NCBI GenBank assembly: GCA_041396685.1 | Contig: JAWKYD010000025.1 | Coordinates: 9,728 to 73,727 of the forward strand | From: JAUIAI01 sp041396685 | Lineage (GTDB): Bacteria; Pseudomonadota; Gammaproteobacteria; Burkholderiales; Burkholderiaceae_E | Length of the DNA stretch: 64,000 nt | Direction of reading: 5' to 3' | In this document: positions 46,115 to 55,325 of the stretch, piece after piece | How the letters are laid out: every line of letters starts with the position of its first letter | Numbering within the stretch: the first letter of the stretch is position 1 | Program-made: the position numbers and the translations under genes | Notes under the pieces: model-generated | Told to the model about the DNA's origin: nothing | The model's input: only the letters and a program-made list of their open reading frames with translations | Databases searched by the model: none

Positions 46115-47842
46115 TCAGCATCCGTCGCTGACGCAGGCATCGACGCTACGCGTCACATAGACGTAGTAGTCCAGGTCGGGCTCGACGGTTTGCAGGGTGT
46201 ACGGGTAGTTCCCCATGCCAGGCATGTACATCCGCCAGGTGCCGTTCACGTTGTCGAAGCGGTAGATGGCGTAGAGGCTGGAGCCGATACGGCGAGCCAT
46301 CTCGGCCGCGCTCACCGGCCCCGCGATCGGAAAGCGAACGCCGTTGAAGCCCGGGTTGAAGTGCATCGTGACCGGCGCGGTTGAGGACGCCGCCTCGCCA
46401 TAGACCGACCACTGGACCGCTCGGCTTGCCACCACCCAGAATGGGCGATCCGGATCGATGGTCTCCAAAGGTGCGACCGAGTCGAGGCGGTTCAGTTCGA
46501 ACGCGCGCCATTCATTGTTGGCGTCATACTGGCCCACCGACACGACCGAACCCATCACGCTGTCGAGCAGGGATCCGACCGACAGCCTGCCGGGCCGCAC
46601 GGTCAGGTCGATCTTGTTCCAGCCCGGCACCAACTGGACCGACTGCATTCCATCGGGCCGACAAGCCGGATCGGATGCCATCTGGGCACTGGCCGTGGCC
46701 GCGTCCGTCCACCAGGTCGGCGAGCTTCGATTGAGCCCGGCCCAATAGCGATCGAAGCAAGCCTGCATCTTGGCCGTGCTGTCCCAGGGCGCTCGCGACG
46801 GGTCGAGACCGCTGAGGTAGGCGGCGAACTCGACATACTTCGACGACGGATTCGTGGCGGCGCGCAGCCCGTAGTGTGAGCCCAGCTCCGTGCCGTAGAG
46901 CGCTTCCGCCATCCCTTCGGCGCGCCGCTGATCGCCGGCCTTGAACACGAAGATGCCCAAGCCCTCGTTCAGGGAGCCCGATGCGCCCGCATAGCGCTCG
47001 TTGAACGAGTGATAGAGCTCGTGCATCAGCATGTCACGATTGCCCGAGTTGCCCCTGATCTGGATCTGGTTGCCGCTGTAGAAGCAGCAGTTCGCATTGA
47101 CCAGGATGCGGGTGTGGGACAGGATCTCGACATAGATGCCATAGGGCTTCTGAGAGACGATGCTGCCCAAGGTGGCCAGCAGTTCGGCACGCTGCGCGGC
47201 CGTGGCATCGGGCGCGTCGAGCACCGTCTCGAGCAAGCGGGCACGCTCCTGAGCGCTCAACTGCGCCACGGCCGCATTGATGGCCGCCACCGACCGCGGT
47301 TTCGCCCACGCCTCCACCGCCGCCCGCCCCCGCCCGATCATGGCCGGCAGCTGGTTACCCTGAAAGCCTGCAAATCCGAATCCGGAACTGTGTCCGGCGC
47401 GATCGTGCGCACGGAACTGCGCATACATGACGCCGCCGTCTTCGCGCGGCAACTCGATGGGCAGCATGAATTCGGCTTGCCGGCCTCTGGCGGTCGAGAC
47501 GTCGTTGTATCGTGAATACGGCGTCGATGCGAAGCGACCGTCGGCCTGCATGTAGAAGCCGTCCGCAGCGCGCCGGATCTGGAGTTCGATCCGGCGAAGG
47601 TCGCCATCGGCGTCGGATGCCTTGGCCTTCAGATACAGATAGTTGTCGATCGAGACCGCGCTGCTCGCCAACAGCTGCGGTGCGTTCGAACCCGAAACGG
47701 CGATGGCCTTGGTCGACGGCGCGCCGGAACCATCCGCGGCGGCGGCATCGGGCTCGGTGCCATTGCCGCAGCCCGCGAGAATGGTGGACAAGATGGCAAG
47801 ACCGCCGAGTCTTGCGGCGGCGGTCGAATACAACGGCTTCAT
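46115..47842 (-). CDS. Lipoprotein with HExxH metallopeptidase motif
   Basis: A 575-aa lipoprotein starting at MKPLYSTAAARL with lipobox ILAGC (Cys 25). A zinc-peptidase motif HELYH lies at 274-278 and a possible third ligand, Glu 293 in LNEGLGIF, follows 15 residues later, as in gluzincins. Upstream is an Ig-like region (SDADGDLRRIELQIRR), and the C-terminal 150 residues form a repeat-like tail ending VSDGC. I do not recognise a named family. Activity is inferred only from the motif. It converges with the iclR gene, 16 bases apart. Confidence 0.6.
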   Translation of the reverse strand: MKPLYSTAAARLGGLAILSTILAGCGNGTEPDAAAADGSGAPSTKAIAVSGSNAPQLLASSAVSIDNYLYLKAKASDADGDLRRIELQIRRAADGFYMQADGRFASTPYSRYNDVSTARGRQAEFMLPIELPREDGGVMYAQFRAHDRAGHSSGFGFAGFQGNQLPAMIGRGRAAVEAWAKPRSVAAINAAVAQLSAQERARLLETVLDAPDATAAQRAELLATLGSIVSQKPYGIYVEILSHTRILVNANCCFYSGNQIQIRGNSGNRDMLMHELYHSFNERYAGASGSLNEGLGIFVFKAGDQRRAEGMAEALYGTELGSHYGLRAATNPSSKYVEFAAYLSGLDPSRAPWDSTAKMQACFDRYWAGLNRSSPTWWTDAATASAQMASDPACRPDGMQSVQLVPGWNKIDLTVRPGRLSVGSLLDSVMGSVVSVGQYDANNEWRAFELNRLDSVAPLETIDPDRPFWVVASRAVQWSVYGEAASSTAPVTMHFNPGFNGVRFPIAGPVSAAEMARRIGSSLYAIYRFDNVNGTWRMYMPGMGNYPYTLQTVEPDLDYYVYVTRSVDACVSDGC

Positions 47843-48165
47843 GGTCTGAACTCCAGGGAGGGGGAAACTTCGAATCCCTGGCAGACGCGACAAGGCAGGA
47901 GCCGTTGATGGCTCTGCGCCCCGAATCATTGTTGTGAGTCCCGCCCGCCCGCGAAACGCCCGCGCTGATGGAAGCGTGCGTTGCGAGGAACGGCGACGGA
48001 CGGACTTTATTGGCGCATCGACGGTCGGTCAGTGCGAAAAATCACCGGACCGAACAGCACCGTCCCAGGTACTCGGTCGCGTCAGCGCATTGGTTGGAGC
48101 GGCGATTCGACCCTGTCGATCTGGTCACGGGTGACGCACAGCTTGCGCGCCGGCCCAGCCCGGGC
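47843..48165. other. Intergenic region upstream of the HExxH lipoprotein gene
   Basis: This gap holds no convincing gene. The bases next to 47842 include a GGAGGG ribosome-type site on the minus strand for the lipoprotein. The rest must contain its promoter and the end of the EamA transcript. I see no strong hairpin or repeat. Confidence 0.5.
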
Positions 48166-49032
48166 TCAGGCGCCGGCATGTGCGCTGACCAGATAGGCAA
48201 TCGCCACCACGACGATGAGCGCCCCGCAGGCCGCACGCCACGAGAACTCTTCGTCGTGCAGCAGCGCCGCCCCGAGCATCGCGGTGACCAGCGGATAAGA
48301 GGCCACGATCGGCGCCACGGTCCAGACCGGCGCCAGACTTAGCGCCGCGTACATGAGCAGGACCGCGCAACCGTTCAGGACACCGGTTGCCGCGAACCAG
48401 GCGGCTGCGGCCCGGGTCGGCGCCTGGCGCACCGCATGACGGGCCCGGTCAACGCCGACCACGGCAACGGACGACACCGCATAACCGATGAGACTCGCGG
48501 CGAACGGGCTGGCCCAGATCAGCAGGCCCGCCTTCGCAAGCACCTGCGCCAGGCCTCGCACGACCGCACCCGAAAGCGGCCAGAGCAAAGACCAGCCCAG
48601 AAACACGCTGCGCGCGGCGCCCTTCTTCCAGGACAGCAATGCGACACCCACCACCACGGCTGCCGCGGACAGCGTCGCTCGCGCCGGGATCTGTTCGCCG
48701 AGCAACTGGCTTGCGGCGAGCAGGGCGAACAGTGGCGCCGTGCCCGATACTGCGCTCGTCACGGTCGGGCCGAGTACGGCATTCGATCGGAAGGTCAGTA
48801 GCGTGACCACGGCCGGAAAGAAGAGACCGACCGCGGCGAACACCGCGACGGCCTCGACGGCGAGGCCATCGACATCGAAGGCAAAAGGCGAGGCGATGAG
48901 GAAAAGCACCGCGGCGCAAGGAATGCTGATCGCGGCGCCGGCGCGGGCATCGAGCGAGCGCAGCCCGACCCGCCCGGTGATGAGCGCAAGGCCAAAGCAA
49001 AGCGAACTGAGTATCGCGAGCACCGTCGCCAC
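48166..49032 (-). CDS. EamA/DMT-family transporter
   Basis: A 288-aa protein with ten hydrophobic helices in two similar halves, the EamA (RhaT/YdcZ-type) arrangement used for export of amino acids or metabolites. Features include GPTVTSAVSGTAPLFALLAA in the first half and VWTVAPIVASYPLVTAMLGAALL in the second. Starts at GTG 49032; no nearby ATG fits. Substrate unknown. The genes on either side are separated by gaps of 250-320 bases, so it seems to be transcribed alone. Confidence 0.85.
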   Translation of the reverse strand: MATVLAILSSLCFGLALITGRVGLRSLDARAGAAISIPCAAVLFLIASPFAFDVDGLAVEAVAVFAAVGLFFPAVVTLLTFRSNAVLGPTVTSAVSGTAPLFALLAASQLLGEQIPARATLSAAAVVVGVALLSWKKGAARSVFLGWSLLWPLSGAVVRGLAQVLAKAGLLIWASPFAASLIGYAVSSVAVVGVDRARHAVRQAPTRAAAAWFAATGVLNGCAVLLMYAALSLAPVWTVAPIVASYPLVTAMLGAALLHDEEFSWRAACGALIVVVAIAYLVSAHAGA

Positions 49033-49287
49033 GGTCCCTCCACCGGCTCACCGTGTGGGCACCCAGGGCCCCACTGCGTTTCGCGCGCCGATTGTCGCTC
49101 GCTTCGTGGCTGGTCATGCGCGACAGACGCCGCGGCCGCCACTCGATCGACAACCGCAACAGACTCGGTCGGGCATCCTCCCGCGATCAGAGCGCTTGCT
49201 CAAGCGGGCCGGGTCCGGCCCGCATATCTCACCGACTCTCGTCGCGATCAATACGCGAATCGGTGAGACATGCGGGATAGTCTCCCA

Positions 49288-51396
49288 TCAGTTGCGCAGG
49301 CCCAGTTGGTCGCTCGGCGTGCCGATCCGCCCTGCCAGGAGCCGTTCGGCCTGGAAGCGGCTGCCCGCCAGCGACAGATGATCGCTGTCCGCGTAGAGAA
49401 GCTCGCCTCGCTCGTCGGCGAACTGGCAACGGTGGCCAGGGCAGAAGGTGTCGAGCGTCTCGATGATCCGGACGCCCTGTAGCGAGTGCACCAGGGCCAG
49501 GTACGCTTGCTGTCTTTCGCGCACCAGCTCCCACGACGGTGAGCAAGCCCGCGTGGTCAGGCGCAGAGGCCGGGGTGAACAGGCCTGCACGGACAAGACG
49601 AGCTCCGGATTCTCGGTGACGTAGGTCACGAACTTGCCCGCTGCGGCGAGCCGGGCCATCGTGGCCTGAAGGCCGGCCTGAAAGATCTCCGGAGCGACCG
49701 CACGCCCGTGCATGACATCCACCTTGCCGGTGACCGGCTCCGTGCCCGTGAAGTACAGCGGACCGCGAGTGAACATCAACACCTCGGCGACGTCCGGGAG
49801 CGCGAGCAAGGTATCGATCAGTTCGCGGATCCGGCTGCCGCACCGAGCCGTATCCGTGTCGGAGCGGCCGTCGATCGGCACGCCGAGCAAGGGCGGGCAG
49901 CCATTGTTGGCGAGCAGCACGGTGTTTCGGCCCTGCGCCGCAATGAGCTCTGCCACCCCCGGGTAGGCGTAGGCCGCATGACTGTCTCCGAGCACGGCCA
50001 CGGTGCCGGCGCCGCCGACGTCATTGAGGCGGCAATAGGTGAAAGTCGGCTGCTCGATGCCGACATAGCGGCGACAGGCGTCATCGATCGCAACCTGGTC
50101 GTGCATCGGATCCGTTGCGCGCTGGAATCCGGCGATCGCATCGCGCCCCGGCCAGCCGTGCGCCTGAAACGTCGTCAGTCCGACCACGGCCAGCACCGAC
50201 ATCGCACAGGCCAGCCCGGACAGACCGAACCTCTCGTTGCGTGCGAACCGAATCGGGCGCTCCACGAAGCGAACCGTCAACCAGGCGAGCAGGATCGCCA
50301 GCGCGGCTGCGCCGACGCGGATCGAGCGCGCTGGAATCTCGCCCTCGACGATCCGCGCAAAGGACAGCAAAGGCCAGTGCCACAAGTACAACGGATAGCT
50401 GATCAGACCGAACCAGACCGGCAACGGATGCGCGAGCAGGTGACGGTTCGGCCAGGCCTGGCAACCGGCGACGATGATCAACACAGCCCCAGCCACTGGC
50501 ACGAGTGCCCAGCCGCCGGGGAAGGCGATCTGTCTGTCCATGCCAATCAGGCTCAGCAGCAAGAGCGCCAGGCCCGTCGCGCTCAGCACATCGGCCAGCA
50601 CGCGCCCGTTGGTTCGTTCGGAGGAGCCGGTACCCAGACGAACGATGCACCGGTCCAGCCGCTGCATGAATGCGCTGAAGCGCCCGTCGCGGTCCATCGA
50701 CACCCAGGCCAGCGCACTGCCGGCAAGCAACTCCCAGAACCGTGTCAGCGGCGAATAGAAGGTTGCCACGGCATCGCGACCGATGCCCAGGATGTTCAGC
50801 GCGAACGAGGCCAGCGCGAGAACGGCGAGCAAGGCCGGCACACGGACACGCGAGCGCCACGCCAGCCAGACCAGCAGCGGCCAGAGCAGATAGAACTGCT
50901 CCTCGATGCCCAGGCTCCACAAGTGCAGGAGTGGCTTGGTTTCGGCCGAGTTGTCGAAATAGCCGGCCTCGCCCCAGAGCACGAGATTCGAAACGAAGCC
51001 CGCGCCGGCCACCAGGTGCTTGCCCAACTGCTCGAACTCATCGGCCAACAAGGCGAACCAGCCGAACAGGTAGCTGACCGTCAGAACCAACAACAGGGCG
51101 GGAAATATGCGCCTGACACGGCGCGCGTAGAAATCTACGAAAGTAAACGTTCCGCGCTCCAGATTCTCGAAGATGATCGTCGAGATCAGGTATCCGGAGA
51201 TCACGAAGAACACGTCGACGCCGATGTAGCCACCGGGCAACCAGGCCGGGAACGCGTGAAACAGAAGCACCGAGAGCACGGCGAGCGCACGCAGGCCGTC
51301 GATGTCAGGCCGGTACTTGGGATGCGTCAGGCGCGCACTTGAGTCGGGCACGGGGGCGGCAGGCGGAGGATCTGTCGGCAAACGGCGCGCTCCCAC
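49288..51396 (-). CDS. OafA/YrhL-type acyltransferase with C-terminal SGNH domain
   Basis: A 702-aa two-part enzyme. The N-terminal acyltransferase-3 domain (about 30-375) starts at RPDIDGLRALAVLSVLLFHA and carries the conserved His, with ten membrane helices. A C-terminal periplasmic SGNH domain (about 430-690) has VLGDSHAAY and YADSDHLSLAGS. This fused form O-acetylates lipopolysaccharide, peptidoglycan or capsule sugars. The GTG at 51396 is the first start that keeps the conserved N-terminus. It stands apart from its neighbours. The acceptor sugar is unknown. Confidence 0.9.
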   Translation of the reverse strand: MGARRLPTDPPPAAPVPDSSARLTHPKYRPDIDGLRALAVLSVLLFHAFPAWLPGGYIGVDVFFVISGYLISTIIFENLERGTFTFVDFYARRVRRIFPALLLVLTVSYLFGWFALLADEFEQLGKHLVAGAGFVSNLVLWGEAGYFDNSAETKPLLHLWSLGIEEQFYLLWPLLVWLAWRSRVRVPALLAVLALASFALNILGIGRDAVATFYSPLTRFWELLAGSALAWVSMDRDGRFSAFMQRLDRCIVRLGTGSSERTNGRVLADVLSATGLALLLLSLIGMDRQIAFPGGWALVPVAGAVLIIVAGCQAWPNRHLLAHPLPVWFGLISYPLYLWHWPLLSFARIVEGEIPARSIRVGAAALAILLAWLTVRFVERPIRFARNERFGLSGLACAMSVLAVVGLTTFQAHGWPGRDAIAGFQRATDPMHDQVAIDDACRRYVGIEQPTFTYCRLNDVGGAGTVAVLGDSHAAYAYPGVAELIAAQGRNTVLLANNGCPPLLGVPIDGRSDTDTARCGSRIRELIDTLLALPDVAEVLMFTRGPLYFTGTEPVTGKVDVMHGRAVAPEIFQAGLQATMARLAAAGKFVTYVTENPELVLSVQACSPRPLRLTTRACSPSWELVRERQQAYLALVHSLQGVRIIETLDTFCPGHRCQFADERGELLYADSDHLSLAGSRFQAERLLAGRIGTPSDQLGLRN

Positions 51397-51595
51397 GATG
51401 AGGTGCGCCTCACGATGATCCTGGAAGCCGCGAATCAGATGTCCGATTGGCCGACGATCTTGCCGCAGCGGTCGATCGACGGCGCCGAGTGAGCACGATG
51501 CGGTCGGGGTAGGCCATCTCCGTGCCGGAAACGGCTCGCGTGCGCAAACGCGAAGACGGGATCATCGGCTTGCGAATGCCAGTTCACACGAGGCT

Positions 51596-52207
51596 TCAAT
51601 GCCGGCCGCGCTTTTCGAGGCCCTCGAGGTCGTCGATGCGCTCCATCCCGCGGGAGTTCGACAGGATGGCCTCGCGGACATCGGCGTCGATCTCAGTGCC
51701 GATTTCGGACAGCATGTCCGCACGCATGGCAACCGTCACCTCGGCGATCGCATGCATGACGTTCTCGGCAGCCTCCTCGCCCAACTCGCCGCCACTGAGC
51801 CCGCTCAGAAGCATGTCCAATACCTTGTGAAAGGCAGCAATGACTTCCCCGCTTCCGACCACCGCGAGCTTGTGATTGAGCACCCTCAGCGTATCGACGA
51901 GTTCGCTGTCGTAGTGGCGGCCCTCGACGATGTCGGCGACGGTCTCGATCGCGGCCATGTAGACACGGTTCTTCTGCTCGAGCAGCAGAACGCTGCCTTC
52001 CTTGCGCAACTCGAGCTCCGTCTGCCGGTTCAGCAGCGTAGCGGTGATGAAGATCGTGGCCACGGCGCCCAGCAGGACGAGAATGGACTCCTGCGCGAAA
52101 ACTGCGCCCTCGCCAGCATAGAACAGATAGCGGAAGGCCGCGTAGCCGATGATCAAAACGGCTGCGGCCATCAAGATGTACGCCAGATCCTGGCGACGGT
52201 GACCCAT
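51596..52207 (-). CDS. Unknown two-helix membrane protein
   Basis: A 203-aa protein I do not recognise. Two hydrophobic helices near the N-terminus (about 10-28, YILMAAAVLIIGYAAFRYL, and 42-60, ILVLLGAVATIFITATLL) are followed by a charged, mostly helical cytoplasmic part with acidic stretches (SEIGTEIDADVREAILS). The ATG at 52207 is preferred over a TTG 18 bases upstream. Codon use looks like that of a real gene. No neighbour points to a role. Confidence 0.6.
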   Translation of the reverse strand: MGHRRQDLAYILMAAAVLIIGYAAFRYLFYAGEGAVFAQESILVLLGAVATIFITATLLNRQTELELRKEGSVLLLEQKNRVYMAAIETVADIVEGRHYDSELVDTLRVLNHKLAVVGSGEVIAAFHKVLDMLLSGLSGGELGEEAAENVMHAIAEVTVAMRADMLSEIGTEIDADVREAILSNSRGMERIDDLEGLEKRGRH

Positions 52208-52526
52208 GCTTCGCCTGGTGCTCAATGCGTTCGCCTGCTGCGATCGTCAACGGGAAGACCCATCGAATGTAGCCCAGGTGCTTCGACAACAACCATCGCA
52301 TTGACACCGGCAGTGCACCCCATTTCCGAGCTGCGCCCGGTTCCGTGCTATGGAGACGCTGATTTGGACGTCTCCCCAGACGGGTACGAGCTGGCGTGGA
52401 ACGAACCCCGGGCGGCCGCGGAACCTCGAGATCGTGGTGTCCCGGCGGGCGTATGACTGGAACTCAGGAGATCACCGCATCCGGCGCACGCCCTTGCAAC
52501 GCGCCGGTGCACGACCGTGTCAGGCG
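52208..52526. other. Intergenic region between unknown membrane protein and GNAT pseudogene
   Basis: About 320 bases with no convincing gene on either strand; short open frames here have no recognisable family or start. It should hold the promoter for the membrane protein on the minus strand and the terminator of the GNAT gene. Confidence 0.5.
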
Positions 52527-53024
52527 TCAACGTAGATCCTTGGTGTACAAGTTGTAGTCGACACCGTGAATCTTCGGCGCCGCCGAATGAAACCTGAAGC
52601 CCATGCGCAGGTACATGGGCAGCGCGATGGACATGATGGGGCTCGTGTGCAGGGCGAAGATCTCGGCCTCGTCGCGTCGCGCCCTGGCAAGACAAGCTTC
52701 AGCGAGCGCCCGGCCCACACCGACACCTCTTGCTTCAGGCGCGACCACAAGCATTCACATGGCGGGCCACTCCGGGCGAAAAAAGCTTGCCTTCGGCCGT
52801 CCGGGGCCCACATACGTGACAGCGCCCACGACGGCTCCTGCCATGACGGCGACGATGAGTTCCCCCTTGCTCGCAAGCGAAGCGGTGTCACCAATGATCG
52901 ACCGGAAAGCTGACCAGTCAGCGTAGTGACCCTCGAACTGCGCAAAGGCCTGCAGGGCCACCGAATTGACCGCCGCGGTATCGGGGATCTCGAAATCGCG
53001 GATGATGAGCGGACCGGGTTTCAT
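52527..53024 (-). pseudogene. GNAT-family N-acetyltransferase interrupted by an in-frame TGA
   Basis: One GNAT gene read in a single frame. The first part, MKPGPLIIRDFEIPDT to FFRPEWPAM, gives the N-terminal half. It stops at TGA (52757-52755). The frame resumes at once with MLVVAPEARGVGVGRALAEA, the acetyl-CoA-binding motif V/L-x-P-x-x-RGxGxGR, and runs to LYTKDLR. One base change from CGA (Arg) to TGA would explain it. The two halves join without shift, so the gene is a recent nonsense mutant, unless the stop is read through or the second part starts on its own at the ATG beside the stop. Possible sequencing error cannot be excluded. Confidence 0.8.
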
Positions 53025-53758
53025 ACACACCAAGGGAGACGCTTCAATTCGCCACGCGCGGCGCCGGACTCGCACGGAACCGCCCGAACACGACGCGTCG
53101 AGCGCCATCTCTGGTCAGCCGAACCGGCCGAAGGAGCGCCGCTCGATGTCGGATGAGGACCTGCAGGCCCGGCGCGTCGAACGAACGACCGTGCAGGGTC
53201 GCAAATCATCGACTGTAGGGTACGCCTGTCAACAGGCTGTTGAGGAGACGCAGATGGATGACTGCCACCACGACAGGCATTGCACCGGCCAGGTATATCC
53301 GGCAGGCAGCCCAATCCTCTTAATTGGGTAAAGCATGACAATCCGTTCAATGTGAATGAGATGACTCGCGCGAACGCCTCCCGACAAACCCGTGCGGAAG
53401 ACGAAAACCGTGTCCCCGTTCGCCTGAGAAGACGCTGAAATCGCGTCTTGAGAATGCGCGACCAAGCTGCCGCCTAAAGGCACCGAAGAACCTGACGCAG
53501 CGGAAACCGTGACAGAAGCCGCACGCCGCAGGATACGTCGGCGCGTCGGTCGTCGGCCGGTATGAGACTCGTGCTAACCTGCGCTCGTCCCTCGATGGAA
53601 ATGGAATCACCGCGCCAGGAATCGGCGACCGAACGCTACATTCCGCGATCCGTGTTGGCAGTATCCATGGTCGTGCCACGGCCGCGGACCTGGCACACAC
53701 GCTCGCTTGTTCGATCCATTCGCCCGATGATTGGAAGAACTGTGAGGTTTGCTCAAGG
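53025..53758. other. Longest gene-poor gap (734 bases)
   Basis: No open frame here has a recognisable family or a normal codon pattern. Visible structure: a GCCTGTCAACA block at 53225-53235 whose reverse complement recurs at 57327-57337, and a small hairpin at 53310-53328 (CCCAAT, loop, ATTGGG). The stretch before 53759 probably carries the promoter of the M23 lipoprotein gene. The gap separates the GNAT pseudogene from the envelope cluster and may be a decayed insertion. Confidence 0.5.
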
Positions 53759-54823
53759 ATGCATGGTTTTCAGGCTGTCGCCGGCATATTGACCGGCCTT
53801 GTCGCTCGCCAGCGATCGAATCGTCTTCATCGTCGACGTCATATCGCTTTCTACCTGGCCCCAGCCGTCTCGGTGATTCTGGTAGGTTGTGCCGGCAACG
53901 GTGGCGACCAGAGCTTCCGAGCCCGACTGGATGCCATTTCAGAGCAGATCAACGCGACGCTCGCGCCGTTGGCCGAACGGGCGTCGACGGCCGCCGCGCC
54001 TTATACGAACTCGCTGGCAGCGTCGTTGGGCAATGCTCAGCAGCGGATGCAAAAGTACGTCGCCGACAGCAAGCTCTTCAAGGACAACAAGGACTCCGGA
54101 AACCTGAGCAACAACTCGGTCATCAACGTGCTGTCACGTGCCGGGGTATCGACGAAGTCCAATGATGCCGATCGCGTCGGCGCCGACGAACCCGCCCCCG
54201 AGCTGCGCCCCGGATCCGATACATCCGATTGGCGCTGGCCGGTTGATGCCGGCATCATCACCTCCAAATTCGGTGCGCGCTGGGGCAAGCAACATCGCGG
54301 CATGGATATTGCCGGCGCGATCGGCGAGCCCATCATCGCGGTGGCCGACGGCGAGGTCATCTATTCCGACAACAAGATGCGCGGTTATGGCAATGTCATC
54401 GTGGTCAAGCATGCGAACGACATGACCACGCTGTATGCGCACAATGACAAGCTCGTTTCCAAGCGTGGCGATCGTGTCGTGAAAGGTACCGTCATCGCCT
54501 ATCTCGGCAATACCGGCCGATCCACGGGCCCGCATACGCACTTCGAGATTCGCCAGGGCAAGGTCGCGCTGGACCCCGTCGCGGTCCTTCCGACCGCGCC
54601 GCTGCCGTATGCATTCGTCGATCCTGATCGCGACAGCCTCTTTGCGCGAGCCGATGGCGCATTTCATCGGTACGAAGACGATCAGGGCCATGCTACCCCC
54701 CCGGAACTCGACCAGTTACTGGACGAGGTCTTGCTCGGATCGACCGATTCGAACCCCGAGCCGTGCTACGCTGCGGCTTCCAAAAAAATCGCCGGCGGCC
54801 TTTGTGCTGCGCAAGGCGGCTAG
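53759..54823 (+). CDS. M23-family peptidase lipoprotein (LytM-like)
   Basis: A 354-aa outer-membrane-type lipoprotein with a C-terminal M23 peptidase domain. Lipobox ILVGC (Cys near 44) follows an Arg/His-rich N-terminus. The domain has GKQHRGMDIAG (HxxxD) and GPHTHFEIR (HxH), the zinc ligands of active endopeptidases. Peptidoglycan cleavage or septum control like NlpD/EnvC is likely, although NlpD usually has a LysM domain, not seen here. The ATG at 53759 is the only good start. Followed 46 bases later by a peptidoglycan-binding lipoprotein. Confidence 0.85.
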   Translation: MHGFQAVAGILTGLVARQRSNRLHRRRHIAFYLAPAVSVILVGCAGNGGDQSFRARLDAISEQINATLAPLAERASTAAAPYTNSLAASLGNAQQRMQKYVADSKLFKDNKDSGNLSNNSVINVLSRAGVSTKSNDADRVGADEPAPELRPGSDTSDWRWPVDAGIITSKFGARWGKQHRGMDIAGAIGEPIIAVADGEVIYSDNKMRGYGNVIVVKHANDMTTLYAHNDKLVSKRGDRVVKGTVIAYLGNTGRSTGPHTHFEIRQGKVALDPVAVLPTAPLPYAFVDPDRDSLFARADGAFHRYEDDQGHATPPELDQLLDEVLLGSTDSNPEPCYAAASKKIAGGLCAAQGG

Positions 54824-54869
54824 AAATCGCGGGCCGTGCCCGAGACTCTGCAATCAGGGTGATGACGCA

Positions 54870-55301
54870 ATGATACGAATGACACGACCTGTGCAAGACG
54901 GTGAGCGATCCACTGCCCGCGGGTTTTTACTGGCGGCACTGGTTCCGCTCTTGCTTCTGACGGGCTGCGAGACCGTCAACAACCTGCGCGACCAGCTTTC
55001 CGAGCGGTTTTCGGGCGATAGTAGCGGCAATGCGCCGGCGGCACTGGAGCAAGGCACCACGCCGGGCACGTCAGAGCCGCAGAGTCAGGCTGTCAAGGTC
55101 GAGCCCCCGTCGCTGCTGATGCAAATCGAGCAACGCCTTTCCGAACTCGGCTACGACCCGGGCCCCGTTGACGGGCGCCTGACCGCGCGCACCGAGGCCG
55201 CAATCCAGGATTTTCAGCTGGACAATGGCCTCAAGATCGACGGGCGCGCGACGAAGTCGTTGCTGCAGTCCCTGCAGTCGGCCAACAAGAAGGGCTCCTG
55301 A
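54870..55301 (+). CDS. Peptidoglycan-binding lipoprotein
   Basis: A 143-aa lipoprotein with lipobox LLLTGC (Cys near 33). A C-terminal peptidoglycan_binding_1 domain reads IEQRLSELGYDPGPVDGRLTARTEAAIQDFQ. It probably anchors to the cell wall. The middle is low-complexity (Ser/Gly/Ala/Gln). It lies between an M23 lipoprotein and an AsmA-like gene on the same strand, so all three likely act on the envelope. A second ATG lies nine bases downstream. Confidence 0.83.
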   Translation: MIRMTRPVQDGERSTARGFLLAALVPLLLLTGCETVNNLRDQLSERFSGDSSGNAPAALEQGTTPGTSEPQSQAVKVEPPSLLMQIEQRLSELGYDPGPVDGRLTARTEAAIQDFQLDNGLKIDGRATKSLLQSLQSANKKGS

Positions 55302-55325
55302 CCGGGTTTTTCCGTCCGCAAGCCC

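Noticed and set aside
49708..51342. Plus-strand frame of 544 codons
   Set aside because: Opposite the OafA-type acyltransferase, which carries clear membrane and SGNH motifs.
53021..53700. Several short minus-strand frames in the 53.0-53.7 kb gap
   Set aside because: Rich in Arg, Ser and Pro, no start context or family motif; treated as non-coding.
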